Positions 1 through 11,379 of a stretch of DNA of 64,000 nt are shown piece after piece. Position numbers and translations under genes: made by a program. The notes beneath the pieces are model-generated. The model did not search any database and was not told where the DNA came from. It was given only the letters and a program-made list of their open reading frames with translations. Each line of letters begins with the position of its first letter. The first letter of the stretch is position 1. Source of the stretch: Seriola aureovittata (lineage: Eukaryota; Chordata; Actinopteri; Carangiformes; Carangidae); NCBI RefSeq assembly GCF_021018895.1, contig NC_079375.1, positions 4,240,560 through 4,304,559 of the forward strand, in the 5' to 3' direction.

Positions 1-1252
1 GGTGAAGAGAGGTATGTTTAATCGTGCTGTAATAGAAAAAATAAAGTAAAACTGATCCTTGAAAATGTGGAAATGATTTAAACTAATGTATTATTTCTAG
101 ATCATAATCTCACTCACAGCAATACCAGTGGGAATAAAATCAGGTTAAACAAAATATGTCAAGGAGAAAATACAGTACGAGAGGTGGCAAGACAAAAATA
201 TTTAATAAATAAATAAGTTAATTAATTAATCATATTAAAATGTCCACACAATAAAAAATCTCGCTTCAACAAATTACATACATTTTAAGATGCATGTAAA
301 TTTACAGCAACAAATACATGTTATTGCTTCAGTGTTGAGGATCAGTGCTTTGCATTGTGTTGTGTCTGTTTAAAAGCTTAACATGCATGCTTTTAACAGC
401 CAATTTACAAAACAAGACTTGTATATTATTTGTACCATTGAGCATTCATTGCATATTGACCACTTAGTGTTTGTGTGCTTCTATGATAATTATGTGTGTT
501 CATAATAGTAGCATGGCATTGAATGAGCTTTCAGAGCTGTTTCTTAAAGAGTTGCACAAGTTTATGCTGAAAAGAAATACGGCTCATCTTAAACCTTATT
601 GTCTAACAGTTGGGTAGGTATTTGTCAGTGCAGTTACAAGAATTTGTCTTTATTTGCTGTTGTGTTGGTTTGCCTGTGTTTGCTGATGTGCTGGTATGTT
701 ACTATAAAGAACCTGTAAATTTGCCTACGTGCCAGGTGCCATCGGACCCCTCGGGATATGTTATCTTTGAGGGCTGGACTCATGATTTTTTGGCTCTTTC
801 AAGCTTATTTGCTCTTCCCTGCACCCCAAAGTGAACTTTGAAAAGGATTGCAACACACACACACCAGGTTGCCAGGATCTCTGTGTATCCCCCCTTTTCT
901 GTAATCTGTTTGGCTCTTATTTTTTCTCTTAGATGCTCGAAGGTGTGCATGCTTGTTTTCTATGTTCAAGGATCAAACTGGATCTGTTTCTACTTTGTCA
1001 CTGCTTTTTTAATCATTCGGTTACCTCTGCTTTATTGTACAATGGCAGCAATTTGCCTGCTCATATGCCAGTGTGCCTCAATACTGTTTCAATGCCAAAA
1101 GTACCTTATGTGTAAGTGCTGCAGCAAGAGTGCAGGAATGTACTTAAGAACAAGATCTTAACATGAGATTGGCAGTTTGCCCAGTGTGGGATCCTTAGTC
1201 GCTTGAATTCACTAAACCACGTGAGGGCTCAAATAAATGCCCTGACCAATGA

Positions 1253-1255
<3 letters not shown>

Positions 1256-1303
<48 letters not shown>

Positions 1304-1370
1304 GAGGAGGAGGAGGAGGAGGAGGAGGAGGAGAGGAGGAGGAGGAGGAGGAGGAGGAGGAGGAGGAGGA
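1256..1370 (+). repeat. Compound (CAG)15 / (GAG)n triplet repeat
   Basis: Fifteen uninterrupted CAG units (1256-1300) abut about 70 nt of GAG/GGA repeats (1301-1370) with one interruption. Reading frames through it are pure low complexity (polySer/Arg/Gly) and not a gene. Confidence 0.95.
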
Positions 1371-1987
1371 AGGGCAGAGGCTTGACTGTGCAGTTCTCTA
1401 TAGCAGGTTTTCCACCAAGTAAATCCAAGCTAATGAAATACATATGCACTTTTTAAACCATGATCATCGAATCCATGCCTTAATATTTTAACGTTTAATG
1501 ACTGAATTGGATAGACGGAATGTCCTTAGGTCTGATGCTGTTTCATTTGGCTGTCGGTATGCAGTAAAAGAAGCGCACGCTAACCAGGTGATAGGGATGT
1601 AAACATTTACTGCAGCAATGAAGTTAGACAGCATCGGCACTGTGAAGAGTGCAACCAAACAAACGTGATGAACATTTCTTGGTAAGCTTGGATTCACGTA
1701 ATCCAACAGCTGGTGTCCTCCACATATGAAGGAACAAACCTTTTCATGCCTTCAGAGGATGAGTACTTTACCCTCACATTGTCCCAGTTTAATTCTACTC
1801 AACAGTGGGTCATCTGTACATTTTCCTGGTGTTGAGTGTGTGCAGATGTGTGAGCGTTTGTCTACTCCACAGTGTTTGTTTATGTCAGACACAGACACAC
1901 ACTGCCACCTGGCCTTCTGTCACGTAGCAGAGACAGTTGTCTTCCAAGTCTGATCCTCCTGAGGCCAAGTGCTCTAATTACCCAGCA

Positions 1988-1988
<1 letters not shown>

Positions 1989-2018
<30 letters not shown>
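1989..2018. repeat. (CA)n microsatellite
   Basis: About 15 uninterrupted CA units followed by TA. Confidence 0.95.
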
Positions 2019-2020
<2 letters not shown>

Positions 2021-3010
2021 ATGTTTGCACATGTACCATCTGATGCCTACCATACTTTACTCGTGTGACACATTCACACATCAGTTGCCGTAAGTAATAT
2101 GTATTAGTAATAGAAGAATGTGCATTTGTAGGAATGTGAAGACTAAGAATTAAGCAGCAGCATCATGCATCATGTACAGTTTTATTTTGTAAATAAAAAT
2201 TTTGCTGTTTTTTGTCTCCACGGTTTTGTGACAGAACCACAAATATAAAATCTACCAGAGTCCCATTTTACACCAGCTAACAGTTGATTCAAGTTTTCAT
2301 CTTTTCTTCAGACAGCAGCCACGGTGGCGTTACACTTGCGGGTAGAGCCCCAGCTAGCATTTGCAAAATGCTCTGTGCACTCAGTGGCTTGCCTGATGTG
2401 TAGCAGCCAGACATGTCTTTCAGTGGTCTTGCTGTAAACGGTATCTGTTCTATCTGTTTTATTTCTATGAATGAAACTGCCTGAAAAAGTGCAACAGGAT
2501 CCTCTTCTATTCAGAGACTCAACCAAGAGGAAGAAAGGACCACAACACAAATAGACCGCACAATCTGAAAGCTAATATGATCCGGGGTAGCTAATAGGTT
2601 TTAGTGCCCCGCACTCAGCACAGAAACAGGATGTGATGTCATGGTTTGGACGTATAAGGCAAGTCATGGATTGTAAACAGTCAGTGAGAGGGATTCTGCT
2701 GTGTGTAGTCTAGTGGTGTAGTATTCTACAGAACAGGCTGTAGGGACACTGCTAGAATCAGTGACTCATTTGCACAGGAAGCATTAAGATGGCACAGTTT
2801 CTGTTCATCCATGATGCAAATTCACAGGTCAGAGGTCAACAACAGGGAATTTTATATGCCACCATGCTGCTGTGATGTTACAGATCATTTCAGGAATCTC
2901 ATTTGATTGAGTTTTCTCTCTCTGTCTTTAGACTCTCTGGGCTTTTGTGTAGTAAATACATATAACAAGAAGGAATTTCGGGCATTTGATCATCTCACAA
3001 AGGAAGCAAA

Positions 3011-3041
<31 letters not shown>

Positions 3042-4304
3042 AGTGCAAGAAAAAAAAAAACACACATATGTACAGTCAGGCTTGTAGCAGTCAGCAGGGC
3101 CGTCCTGTGTGCAAACCTTAATGAAAGCTGTGCAGGGTTGAAGCACCAGACCTGGGAGCCAAGTCAAGCAGGTTGCATAACAAGTGCTAATTTGGTTAGC
3201 TGGAGCTGACGGCGGCTGTAATTCTCCTGCACTGTGACAGCAGGGCTGAGTTAGGGAGAGAAAGAGTCCACAGGCCTCCAGTCGGATAATACAAGCTAAT
3301 AGCATAACAGGCTTTTGCAGAGCAAACGTAGGCCGTGGCCAAAGCTAATTGTGGCATTCATCGCCGCTTTTTGGCGGTGCAGCGTTGTTGCTACGATGAC
3401 AGTGAGGAAGTTAATCAATCCAAGAAATATTGTTGTGGTTATTGAGGCCAAAATTCATGCTAGTGTTTAAATTCAATAGTTGAATTTTGATGCAACACTT
3501 CCCCAATCTCATTTTCACATTGTTTTCAGAATCACCTGAATCTCTGTGGACAAATGAGTAATTTCATCACGACATTATGAAATTTATTGCACCAGGAAAT
3601 ACTCTTAGACTTCATTCTACAGACAACTTCTCTTTTTTCACCCCCAGATGCAATCAAAACTGGTTTGGGGCTGACACAGCTTGGTTTGTTGTGTTTTTAC
3701 TCAGCGTCACACATCTGTGGCTGTGGGGTGCGTGCTGCGAGGAGTTTGAGGATAAAGGGACGGTTGTAAAAATATAAAAGCTCTCCGCTGGAAGAAGCCT
3801 GACTAATCTTTTGAATGGCTCTTATTGTCATTAGTAAAAGTTAAAGAGTCGGGTCTGAAGACAAAGACGTTGTTACAAGTCAGTCCAATGTCAGATACTT
3901 TGTGACTTAAGTAGGACTTGAGTATTTGCTGCTGAGCTGTCGGTTAAAGTTAAAAAGCACCAACACAGATCTAACATCTTCTATCATAAAAAATTAAATG
4001 CATCACTGTCAACTCAATTGAGAACCGCAGATGTGTTTGTTTACAGATGGGTCATTCTTTCACAGAGTACAGTGTGTTATACGTGTGGTGATGGACGTCT
4101 TGATTCTGGCCAGGATTATGAGAGTGCGGTCAACTTGTGTTATGTGATGGTACTGTAAACCAGCTCTGGGCGCAGTGTGGCTGCAGATCACGTGTAACCA
4201 TAGAGTTTAATCACAGCCAGGAAGTAGGCCGTCTCTCTGTGTGTCTCTCATTGACTTTCTGTGGCTCTCTCTCACTCTTCTCTTCCCTCTCTCATACGGT
4301 CTTA

Positions 4305-4306
<2 letters not shown>

Positions 4307-4341
<35 letters not shown>
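4307..4341. repeat. (GT)n microsatellite
   Basis: About 17 uninterrupted GT units preceded by a CT-rich stretch. Confidence 0.95.
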
Positions 4342-4342
<1 letters not shown>

Positions 4343-4890
4343 TAGTCTACTGTAATATCTCTTCTGCAAATAAGTTACAGTGAAACTCTCTATATCCAAC
4401 AACAAAATGCTGCAAGCTACAGCGCAAGTCTGTTTACATTTCCCCTCCCTGGACTCAGGAAGGGATGGTTAACTGTACTGTACCTCAGGGGAGTATGTTG
4501 TGCGATCAAGTTATTTGCATTTTTGTCCGTCCTTTCCCAGAAGCACATTGTGGGCTGTCTTGTTAAAATGTTCTGTGGTGAGCATTGTCTTCTTGCAGCA
4601 GGAAATGTGACAACTTTTTTGACTAAATAAAGTTCCACAGACTCGTTTTTCCAGCTTTTAATCATATCTCACAGTCTGTGACAGCTCCACTGAGGAATGT
4701 TTCCTGGGATTATTATTGATAAAACTTTCTGACATGTCACCTCCCTACACAACTTTCAAGTGCACAAACTGAGCTGAATCACAGCCACAGAGTCTTTCTC
4801 CCACTGTGTGTTCAGGAACATTTGCACTTGCATGTGTGCTTGTGCAATTCACAAAGCAGTTGGGTAGAGATTAGCTGTCCATCCCTCCTA

Positions 4891-5043
4891 CACACACACA
4901 CACACACACTGACACACTGATGCACACACACACTGACACATGCACACATACGCAGCCATCTCTCAGCGGTGGCAGGTGCATGTTGAAGTGGTTCTGTGGT
5001 TTGAGTCGGCTGTGTCCAACTGACTGAGAGGGTGGCTGTCTTT

Positions 5044-5120
<77 letters not shown>

Positions 5121-5231
5121 ACACACCAGGGAAGCCAGCCAGCAGATGTTTCAGATTTGGCCACTGACCAAAAAAACTCACTTCTTCTTTTTACTGCTTT
5201 TTCTTTTGGTGTTGTCAGTAACCATTTCCAT

Positions 5232-5267
<36 letters not shown>

Positions 5268-5280
5268 CACACACACACAC

Positions 5281-5311
<31 letters not shown>

Positions 5312-5422
5312 ACACACCAGGGAAGCCAGCCAGCAGATGTTTCAGATTTGGCCACTGACCAAAAAAACTCACTTCTTCTTTTTACTGCTTTTTCTTTTGG
5401 TGTTGTCAGTAACCATTTCCAT

Positions 5423-5511
<89 letters not shown>
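4891..5511. repeat. Compound CA-array with 191-bp tandem duplication
   Basis: Four CA blocks alternate with unique sequence. The unit starting GCACACGCAC at 5111 (through CCAGGGAAGCCAGCCAGCAG and CATTTCCATGCAAACACA) recurs at 5302, a 191-bp period with nearly identical unique parts. The last CA block (about 5427-5510) is uninterrupted and the longest. Confidence 0.93.
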
Positions 5512-5512
<1 letters not shown>

Positions 5513-6065
5513 TGTCCTAACTATTACTTTGCAGTTGCAGCATTTCAACTGTAGTTCATGGTAAAGATTCACCACTTCACTGTTCTGATTAAATAGACAA
5601 GTAAACTTTAAAGCTGCCACATGTTGCATTTTAAACTTCAGTGCATCAGTATCATACTAACTGTGGTGCCTTGGTAGAATCCCTATAAACCAAAAAGCCC
5701 ATGCTGCAGATTTTTGGTCACCTGTCTCTCACCAGACCACATTTCCCATAAGGCCTGCTCCTGCCTCTTGCCCCACCCCCAAGAACCTGGCTCCAATTTC
5801 TAAGACAGGTTCGGATCTTGAAGAATGGTATCTTCTCCTGTAAAGTCTTCCATCAGGTTTCCCCTCAAAGTATTCACATTAAATATGAAGGAAAATGATG
5901 TGTAACACAAATTGCATCATGGGATTCGCCATACATAGAAGTAATCCAGGTACAATAGCTGGGATGTGCTGATCCGCCAAACAAATGTGACCAAATTGCT
6001 TCTTTAAAAGAGCTGGCATGCACTGACACTGGGAAATAGTACAGAGCTTTGCTGACTTGTGTTTT

Positions 6066-6310
6066 GCTTGTGTTTATTTATTTATTTATTTAATAGGGAT
6101 GATGCAATTTAACATAGTTTCAAAACAAGGCATGAAACGAATGTGTTGCACAAAGAGTTGAGAGCTGATTCTCCAATCCTGTCCCTAGTCGGGCTTTTAC
6201 ATGTATAACGGAAATGTAATGTAATCGCGCAATTAGCTAAAAATATATAAACGTACAGTCTGAAAAGAGACAACAATAGCACAACAAGCGGACAAATAGT
6301 CAAACAAGGT
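6066..6310 (-). repeat. Possible LINE 3' tail, inverted
   Basis: Starts with (TTTA)n followed by AATAGGGATGATGCAATTTA and a stretch resembling the poly(A)-side tails of fish LINEs read in reverse. Family not assigned; recognition is from pattern memory only. Confidence 0.3.
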
Positions 6311-7710
6311 TGCTGTGTTGCTATTCCGACACTAGCTGGAGGAAGTGTTTTGTGATTCTTTCAATGTGACACTGGATCTGGTTCAACATATATTACTCAA
6401 TAAGAAAGTCATTGACAGTAAGAGCCTAAAAATAAATGTAGTACCCATTTCTACTTAATTGGAGCGAGTGGGAAGGACTGCCTTTAATAGGTGTTTCCAT
6501 TTCACATATTTAACTCGTGTTCCTGTTGACTTTTTCGTAGGCATTTTCATTGAAGATCTGACTCTGACTAATTTGCAACCAATGCAGTAAGCTTCATTTT
6601 AAGAAAATTAAAAGCCAGAAATGGCAATATGTTCGGTCAAAGTCAGCGTAACCTTTTCTGAGTCAACATTTTTACTACATTAATAAGAGGAGGTGGGAGA
6701 GAGAATGTGATTCACTGAGGAGAGAACATGTGACGCGATAAGATGAGTTTTCACCCCATTACATACGGTACGGTGGGGCGTGACTGACAGTCAATGAGCA
6801 GGTAGAGCCTTTCACTGTCTTTGCTCAAGGGCATGGCAACAGGATATGCGATCTGACTTTTCAGTGGAGACGCAGGTCGTTGGCAACATGAAAATAAAAG
6901 CTGAACATCCTTTTAAAATGCTTCTTAATCCAGTTGCGCCTGTGAGAGAGGTTCAAGCAGGTTTTCTGCATCAGCTCAGCTGTTCAAATAAAGTTTCATA
7001 AAATAGGATGTTTGTGATGGCGAACTGTGGAGTGGGAACTCGATGAACCTGGACCAGCACCACAGCGGCCCGGGTCAGCCTCACAGTGTGAAAAAGGCCT
7101 CGGAGCTCTCTGAATCCTTCTCCCAGGCAGGGTCAGTGTCTGGGAAAAGCAGCAGGTTCTCTTGTTATTGTGGGCAAGAGTGAGACGATGTTTAAGGTGA
7201 AAGTCTAAAAAAAATGATTTTACGCTGTTTAAAAACTCAAACATCGTATTTATCAAACACACACACTTCCATACATTCGATCCTGGGTGTGTCCCCGAGC
7301 TGTACTCGGTGAAGGAGTGACTCCTGCAGTGATGTGTCTCACTCTGTTGTGCCTCAGCCCTGGAAACTGAACAGGAAAGTCCACTAAGGTTTACACATCA
7401 AAGTTACTTTACTTGTCTTGGAAAGTACTGTAAAAACAGCTGTAGAGTGATATCACAAGAGTTATGATGAGTGTGAGTAAACATTTTAACAGAAGGTCTG
7501 CATTGCAAACTTGGGACACAGAATTTTATTATTTTTTTTTTTTTACAATGAAAATCCCCAATTGAACTGCATTATGGGAAGTTTAGGATCGTCCATTTTT
7601 AGAGCTTGTCACATACAGTGTATTAGAGGTGAAAAGTTGTTGCAAGTGCAAAAACCAAACTGCTGTCTTTTAACATATTAAGCATTGTTCCTTTTTTATG
7701 TGTTTTGCAG

Positions 7711-7776
7711 AGAGTACTGAATGATGTCACAAGGTATCACTTTGTGGATGTTTACCCAGGATGCTGTGCATATGAG
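7711..7776 (+). other. ncoa2: Candidate 5' UTR exon of ncoa2
   Basis: A 66-nt segment is preceded by a good acceptor (cctttttta...ttttgcag) and followed by a near-perfect donor (GAG|gtaagtg). An untranslated upstream exon is required by the acceptor at 20928, and this is the best-looking candidate seen in the 20 kb upstream. It contains ATG codons at 7721 and 7724, so it would create a short upstream reading frame. Not confirmed by homology. Confidence 0.4.
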
Positions 7777-8133
7777 GTAAGTGACCTCATTTCATTATGA
7801 TAAATGGTGTTTGTTTTTTGTTTCTTTGCCACTTTCTTTACTTGTACACTGTATGTATGATGATGTGCACAGCGCCACAGGGCTCAACAGCCTATGTGAA
7901 TGTGTACTTTAGTACTTAAAATCAGAGTGATACAGTGGATCTAAAGCAAGAAGAAGAGGTGGGGTTATGAGAACTTAAGAAGCGAAATGGTTTCACAGTG
8001 GGATCAAAGGTTGAGAAACCCTGCCAGAGTTTAAACAGCAGAGCATCAAAACTGGTTCCCTGTAACTGCAACCAGCTCATAAAGCAACTCAGGGACATCC
8101 TGACATGACAACATGGAAAGTGAAAGCAGAGAA

Positions 8134-8290
<157 letters not shown>

Positions 8291-8516
8291 AGAGAGTGAG
8301 TGAGAGAGAGAGCAAGAGAGGTGTCTGTGTTTAAGTGAGAACGACAGCTACAAATTTTGTGTGTGTTTGTGTGCTCGACTGAGAGCTGTTTGTGCAAATA
8401 TGCTCTATGCGTCTGCCTTGTGCGCGCACGTATGTGTGCGTGTGCGTGTGTGTGGCCTGTGAAACACAGCTGCTTCCACCAGCACTTAGAGCTTTTGTCA
8501 TTTTTAAAATTACCCA

Positions 8517-8566
8517 TCTCTCTCTCTCTCTCTCTGTCTCTCTGTCTCTCTCTCTCTATGTCTCTT
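8517..8566. repeat. (TC)n microsatellite
   Basis: CT repeats with GTCT interruptions. Confidence 0.9.
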
Positions 8567-8889
8567 TCTCACATACAATTGTCTTATCTGCCATCTCACT
8601 TAGTGTGAGGCTTATTATCAAAACAGGGATGAAGCTTATTATGTAAGTGCTGAATGTACAGTAACAGCCTTTGTCAGTCTTTCTCTGTCACTCACTGGCT
8701 TCACTGTTTCTGACAGACATCCATTTGCTTTGATTTTGAAAGTTTGCAGACTTGGTTGGGGAAAAAGCTTTCAAACTGGTTTGCTGAGACGTGAATGAGG
8801 ATTCAAACTGCTCCTGCTAATGTGGTTTTCACTACGCAGCCTTTGGTCTTTGGGCTGGCCTGCAGGGAAATCTTAACGTTACATACTTT

Positions 8890-9255
8890 GGTACCACTTT
8901 ACAATAAGACTACCCCATAAGGATTTATAAATGGTTCATAATTAGGTTATTAATTCGATTGTTAACACTTAATAAATCAAGAATGAACAAATATAAACTA
9001 GTTATAACACAGTTTTCATATATTGATGCAGGCTCACTATTTGGCAAGATCAAGTTAATGCTTACTGATCATTAACCTCATAATGAGTTACTATTATTTA
9101 TAACGAAAACTTAATATAAATAAAAGAAAACTTTTTTGTAACTAGTTAATAATTGTTTATTTATGATTTACAAAGTGTTAACAACCGAATGCATCACCTA
9201 ATTATAAACTATTTGTAAATCCTTTATAAGGGTAGTCTTATTGTAAAGTGGTACC
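8890..9255. mobile_element. Foldback MITE with long terminal inverted repeats
   Basis: The left end GGTACCACTTTACAATAAGA is the reverse complement of the right end (9230-9255). The inverted similarity continues inward for about 130 bp per arm (for example TTAGGTTATTAATTCGATTG against its counterpart near 9180), leaving about 100 bp in the middle. If the element is taken to begin after GGTA, both ends are flanked by TA, consistent with a TA target duplication. It has no coding capacity, so it is a non-autonomous DNA element. Confidence 0.85.
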
Positions 9256-9922
9256 TATACATTTAAGACAGAAAGAGTGCTTGCAGCTTTGTGGCAACTG
9301 TTTGTGGAAGGCCCTTGTTTTTGTGTCAACATGACAATACCCCCCAACGCACACAGCCAGCTCTGTAAAGAAATGCTTTTCCCTGTTTGGTGTGGAAGAG
9401 CTATAGGGATAAACTGGTTGCAGTAACTGGAATATTATACCTGTAGATCCCTGCAGCCAGGCTCCAGCACGTTGTGGAAAACCTCCAACAGCATTTATGC
9501 CCCAGTATCGACATACTTTTGGTTTTGTTGCATGTATGTTATTATTATATAACAGAATCAGACAGAAAGTACCATCCCATTGTCAATATCATGGCATTTC
9601 ATTATCTTGTTGGCTGATGCAGTAGCATACGTTTCATCACTGTACATGATGATCATAAACATGCATTTTCTTAAGTGCTTTTAATATGTTTGTACATTTT
9701 CATAAGATTTAACTCAGTTTTGTAGCTTCAATGTTTTTGTATACGTGGTGCACCTGTGTAAAATGGAAATAATACTTAGCTCTGCCTCAGTGTGTAATGT
9801 GAGTCCAAAATGTGAGATCAACTGGCCATGTAAATGATTCAGTCTCTAGAAAGGCTGTGTGAGAGAGAGAGATAGACAGGGAGGTTTTTTTTTTTTCTGC
9901 CTATGGGCTAACAGGAGGGAGG

Positions 9923-9989
9923 AGTGTGTGTGTGTGTGTGTGCGTGTGTGTGTGTGTGTATTGTGGGAGGAGACAGGGAGGAGTGTGTG

Positions 9990-10037
<48 letters not shown>

Positions 10038-10117
10038 TACGTGATGGGGGAGGGGACAAAGAGAGAAAGAGAGAGGATTTGTGGCATGTAGTTTGTCAGC
10101 TGTCATTAGGCGCAGAT

Positions 10118-10156
<39 letters not shown>

Positions 10157-10157
10157 A
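9923..10157. repeat. (TG)n blocks facing a (CA)n block
   Basis: TG runs at 9923-9959 and 9992-10037, then a CA run at about 10118-10157, separated by 80 nt. TG and CA on the same strand are mutually complementary and could form a hairpin. Confidence 0.93.
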
Positions 10158-11076
10158 CTGAGCAATCTCACAGACGAGAGAGGGGGAAATACACAACGAG
10201 TCTGTATTTACGTGGTGCATGTGTATGTGTGTGTTGACTATGTACATGGTGTGAGAACCCAGTGTGACTGCCTGGCCGGCATGGGATGGTTGGCCGGCTC
10301 TGGACTGGTTATGGACAGGTTTAACCAAAGCAGAGGTGAGTGGCTATCAGACTCTACATAGACTCTGAGTAACAGAAAGCTGGACAGTTTAAATTTGAGT
10401 TCTGTTTACATTCATGATTTAAGTGTTTTAAGAGAATTTGACTTGTAGCTGAATAATACTTTTAGCTTTCTCAGCTGTTTGACTCTTGTTTCTAACATTG
10501 CTGAACAAACCTTAAGCTGCATTACTAAACATCAGCTGTTAGTCCCTGTGTTGACGTACCTGTTAATCAACGGGGGAGAGATACAAGATTCCACCCCTGT
10601 GTTGGGATCTGGGGCAGTTGAGTAACTGTTTTGTTTACTTTTGGATCTTAATCATAATTTAAACGATACATTATGGGAAAATGTTTGTTTTTATTCCTAC
10701 TGTTTTATTTTGTAGTATGAGTGAGTGTACTCTGACAATTCAAATTAACATTCATTATGATAAACTATAGAATGACATCTTCAGTTCTAGTAGTAACTAG
10801 ACCATGTTGCGATGTGTTCACACCAGTCAACATGTTGACATTTCAACCCATGAGTAGTCACTAGTCATTAGTACATTATTACATATTAGAGGTCAGTACT
10901 CATGGGGTAGACCACACCCATCTTTGAACACCTTCATTTTGATGTCAGCTACACATCTGTAAAGTTTCATGCCTGTATCTTAAACAGTTGTGATGCTATC
11001 ACATTGACAACAGAAACACACACACATGTAAACACCTGCCAAAGTACTCCAAACAGCCTCAGTGGTAGTTCCTGCT

Positions 11077-11079
<3 letters not shown>

Positions 11080-11117
<38 letters not shown>

Positions 11118-11302
11118 TCACAAGGTGAAAACAATACCAGCCACGCTGTCACAGCTGGTAATAATAATATTATAATAATAATGTGTATTTATTCCCATAA
11201 CAGTGATGAGTTTGATGGTCACAGTGTGCGTGACCGTCTTCGTCAGAACTGGACTTTGAGCTGCCATTTATTATTGTGGTTTTGACACAGTGTGTGTATG
11301 TG

Positions 11303-11335
<33 letters not shown>

Positions 11336-11379
11336 CATTCACAACCACTCCCCCCAAACACACACACACACACACACAC
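11080..11379. repeat. CA, TG and CA microsatellite cluster
   Basis: CA at 11081-11114, an ATA/AAT-rich patch at 11160-11182, TG at 11289-11335 and CA at 11358-11379. The last two form an inverted pair with a loop of about 22 nt. Confidence 0.9.

Larger units (their letters stand above)
1..7710. other. Noncoding upstream region of ncoa2
   Basis: No reading frame with recognisable protein similarity. AT-rich sequence with triplet and dinucleotide repeats, T-homopolymers and a LINE-tail-like segment. No CpG-dense promoter block was noticed, so the main ncoa2 promoter may lie left of the window. Confidence 0.5.

Noticed and set aside
1195..1449. PolySer/polyCys/polyLeu reading frames
   Set aside because: Produced by the CAG/GAG triplet repeat on either strand.
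4871..5564. His-Thr and Cys-Val repeat reading frames
   Set aside because: Translations of CA/TG microsatellites in several frames; the same applies to those near 8.1, 9.9, 16.6, 37.9, 38.2 and 55.4 kb.
10249..10335. Possible alternative first exon ending GCAGAG|gtgagtgg
   Set aside because: Good donor and an ATG, but joining to the exon at 20929 gives an immediate stop, and there is no conserved protein signature or promoter; left only as a note.
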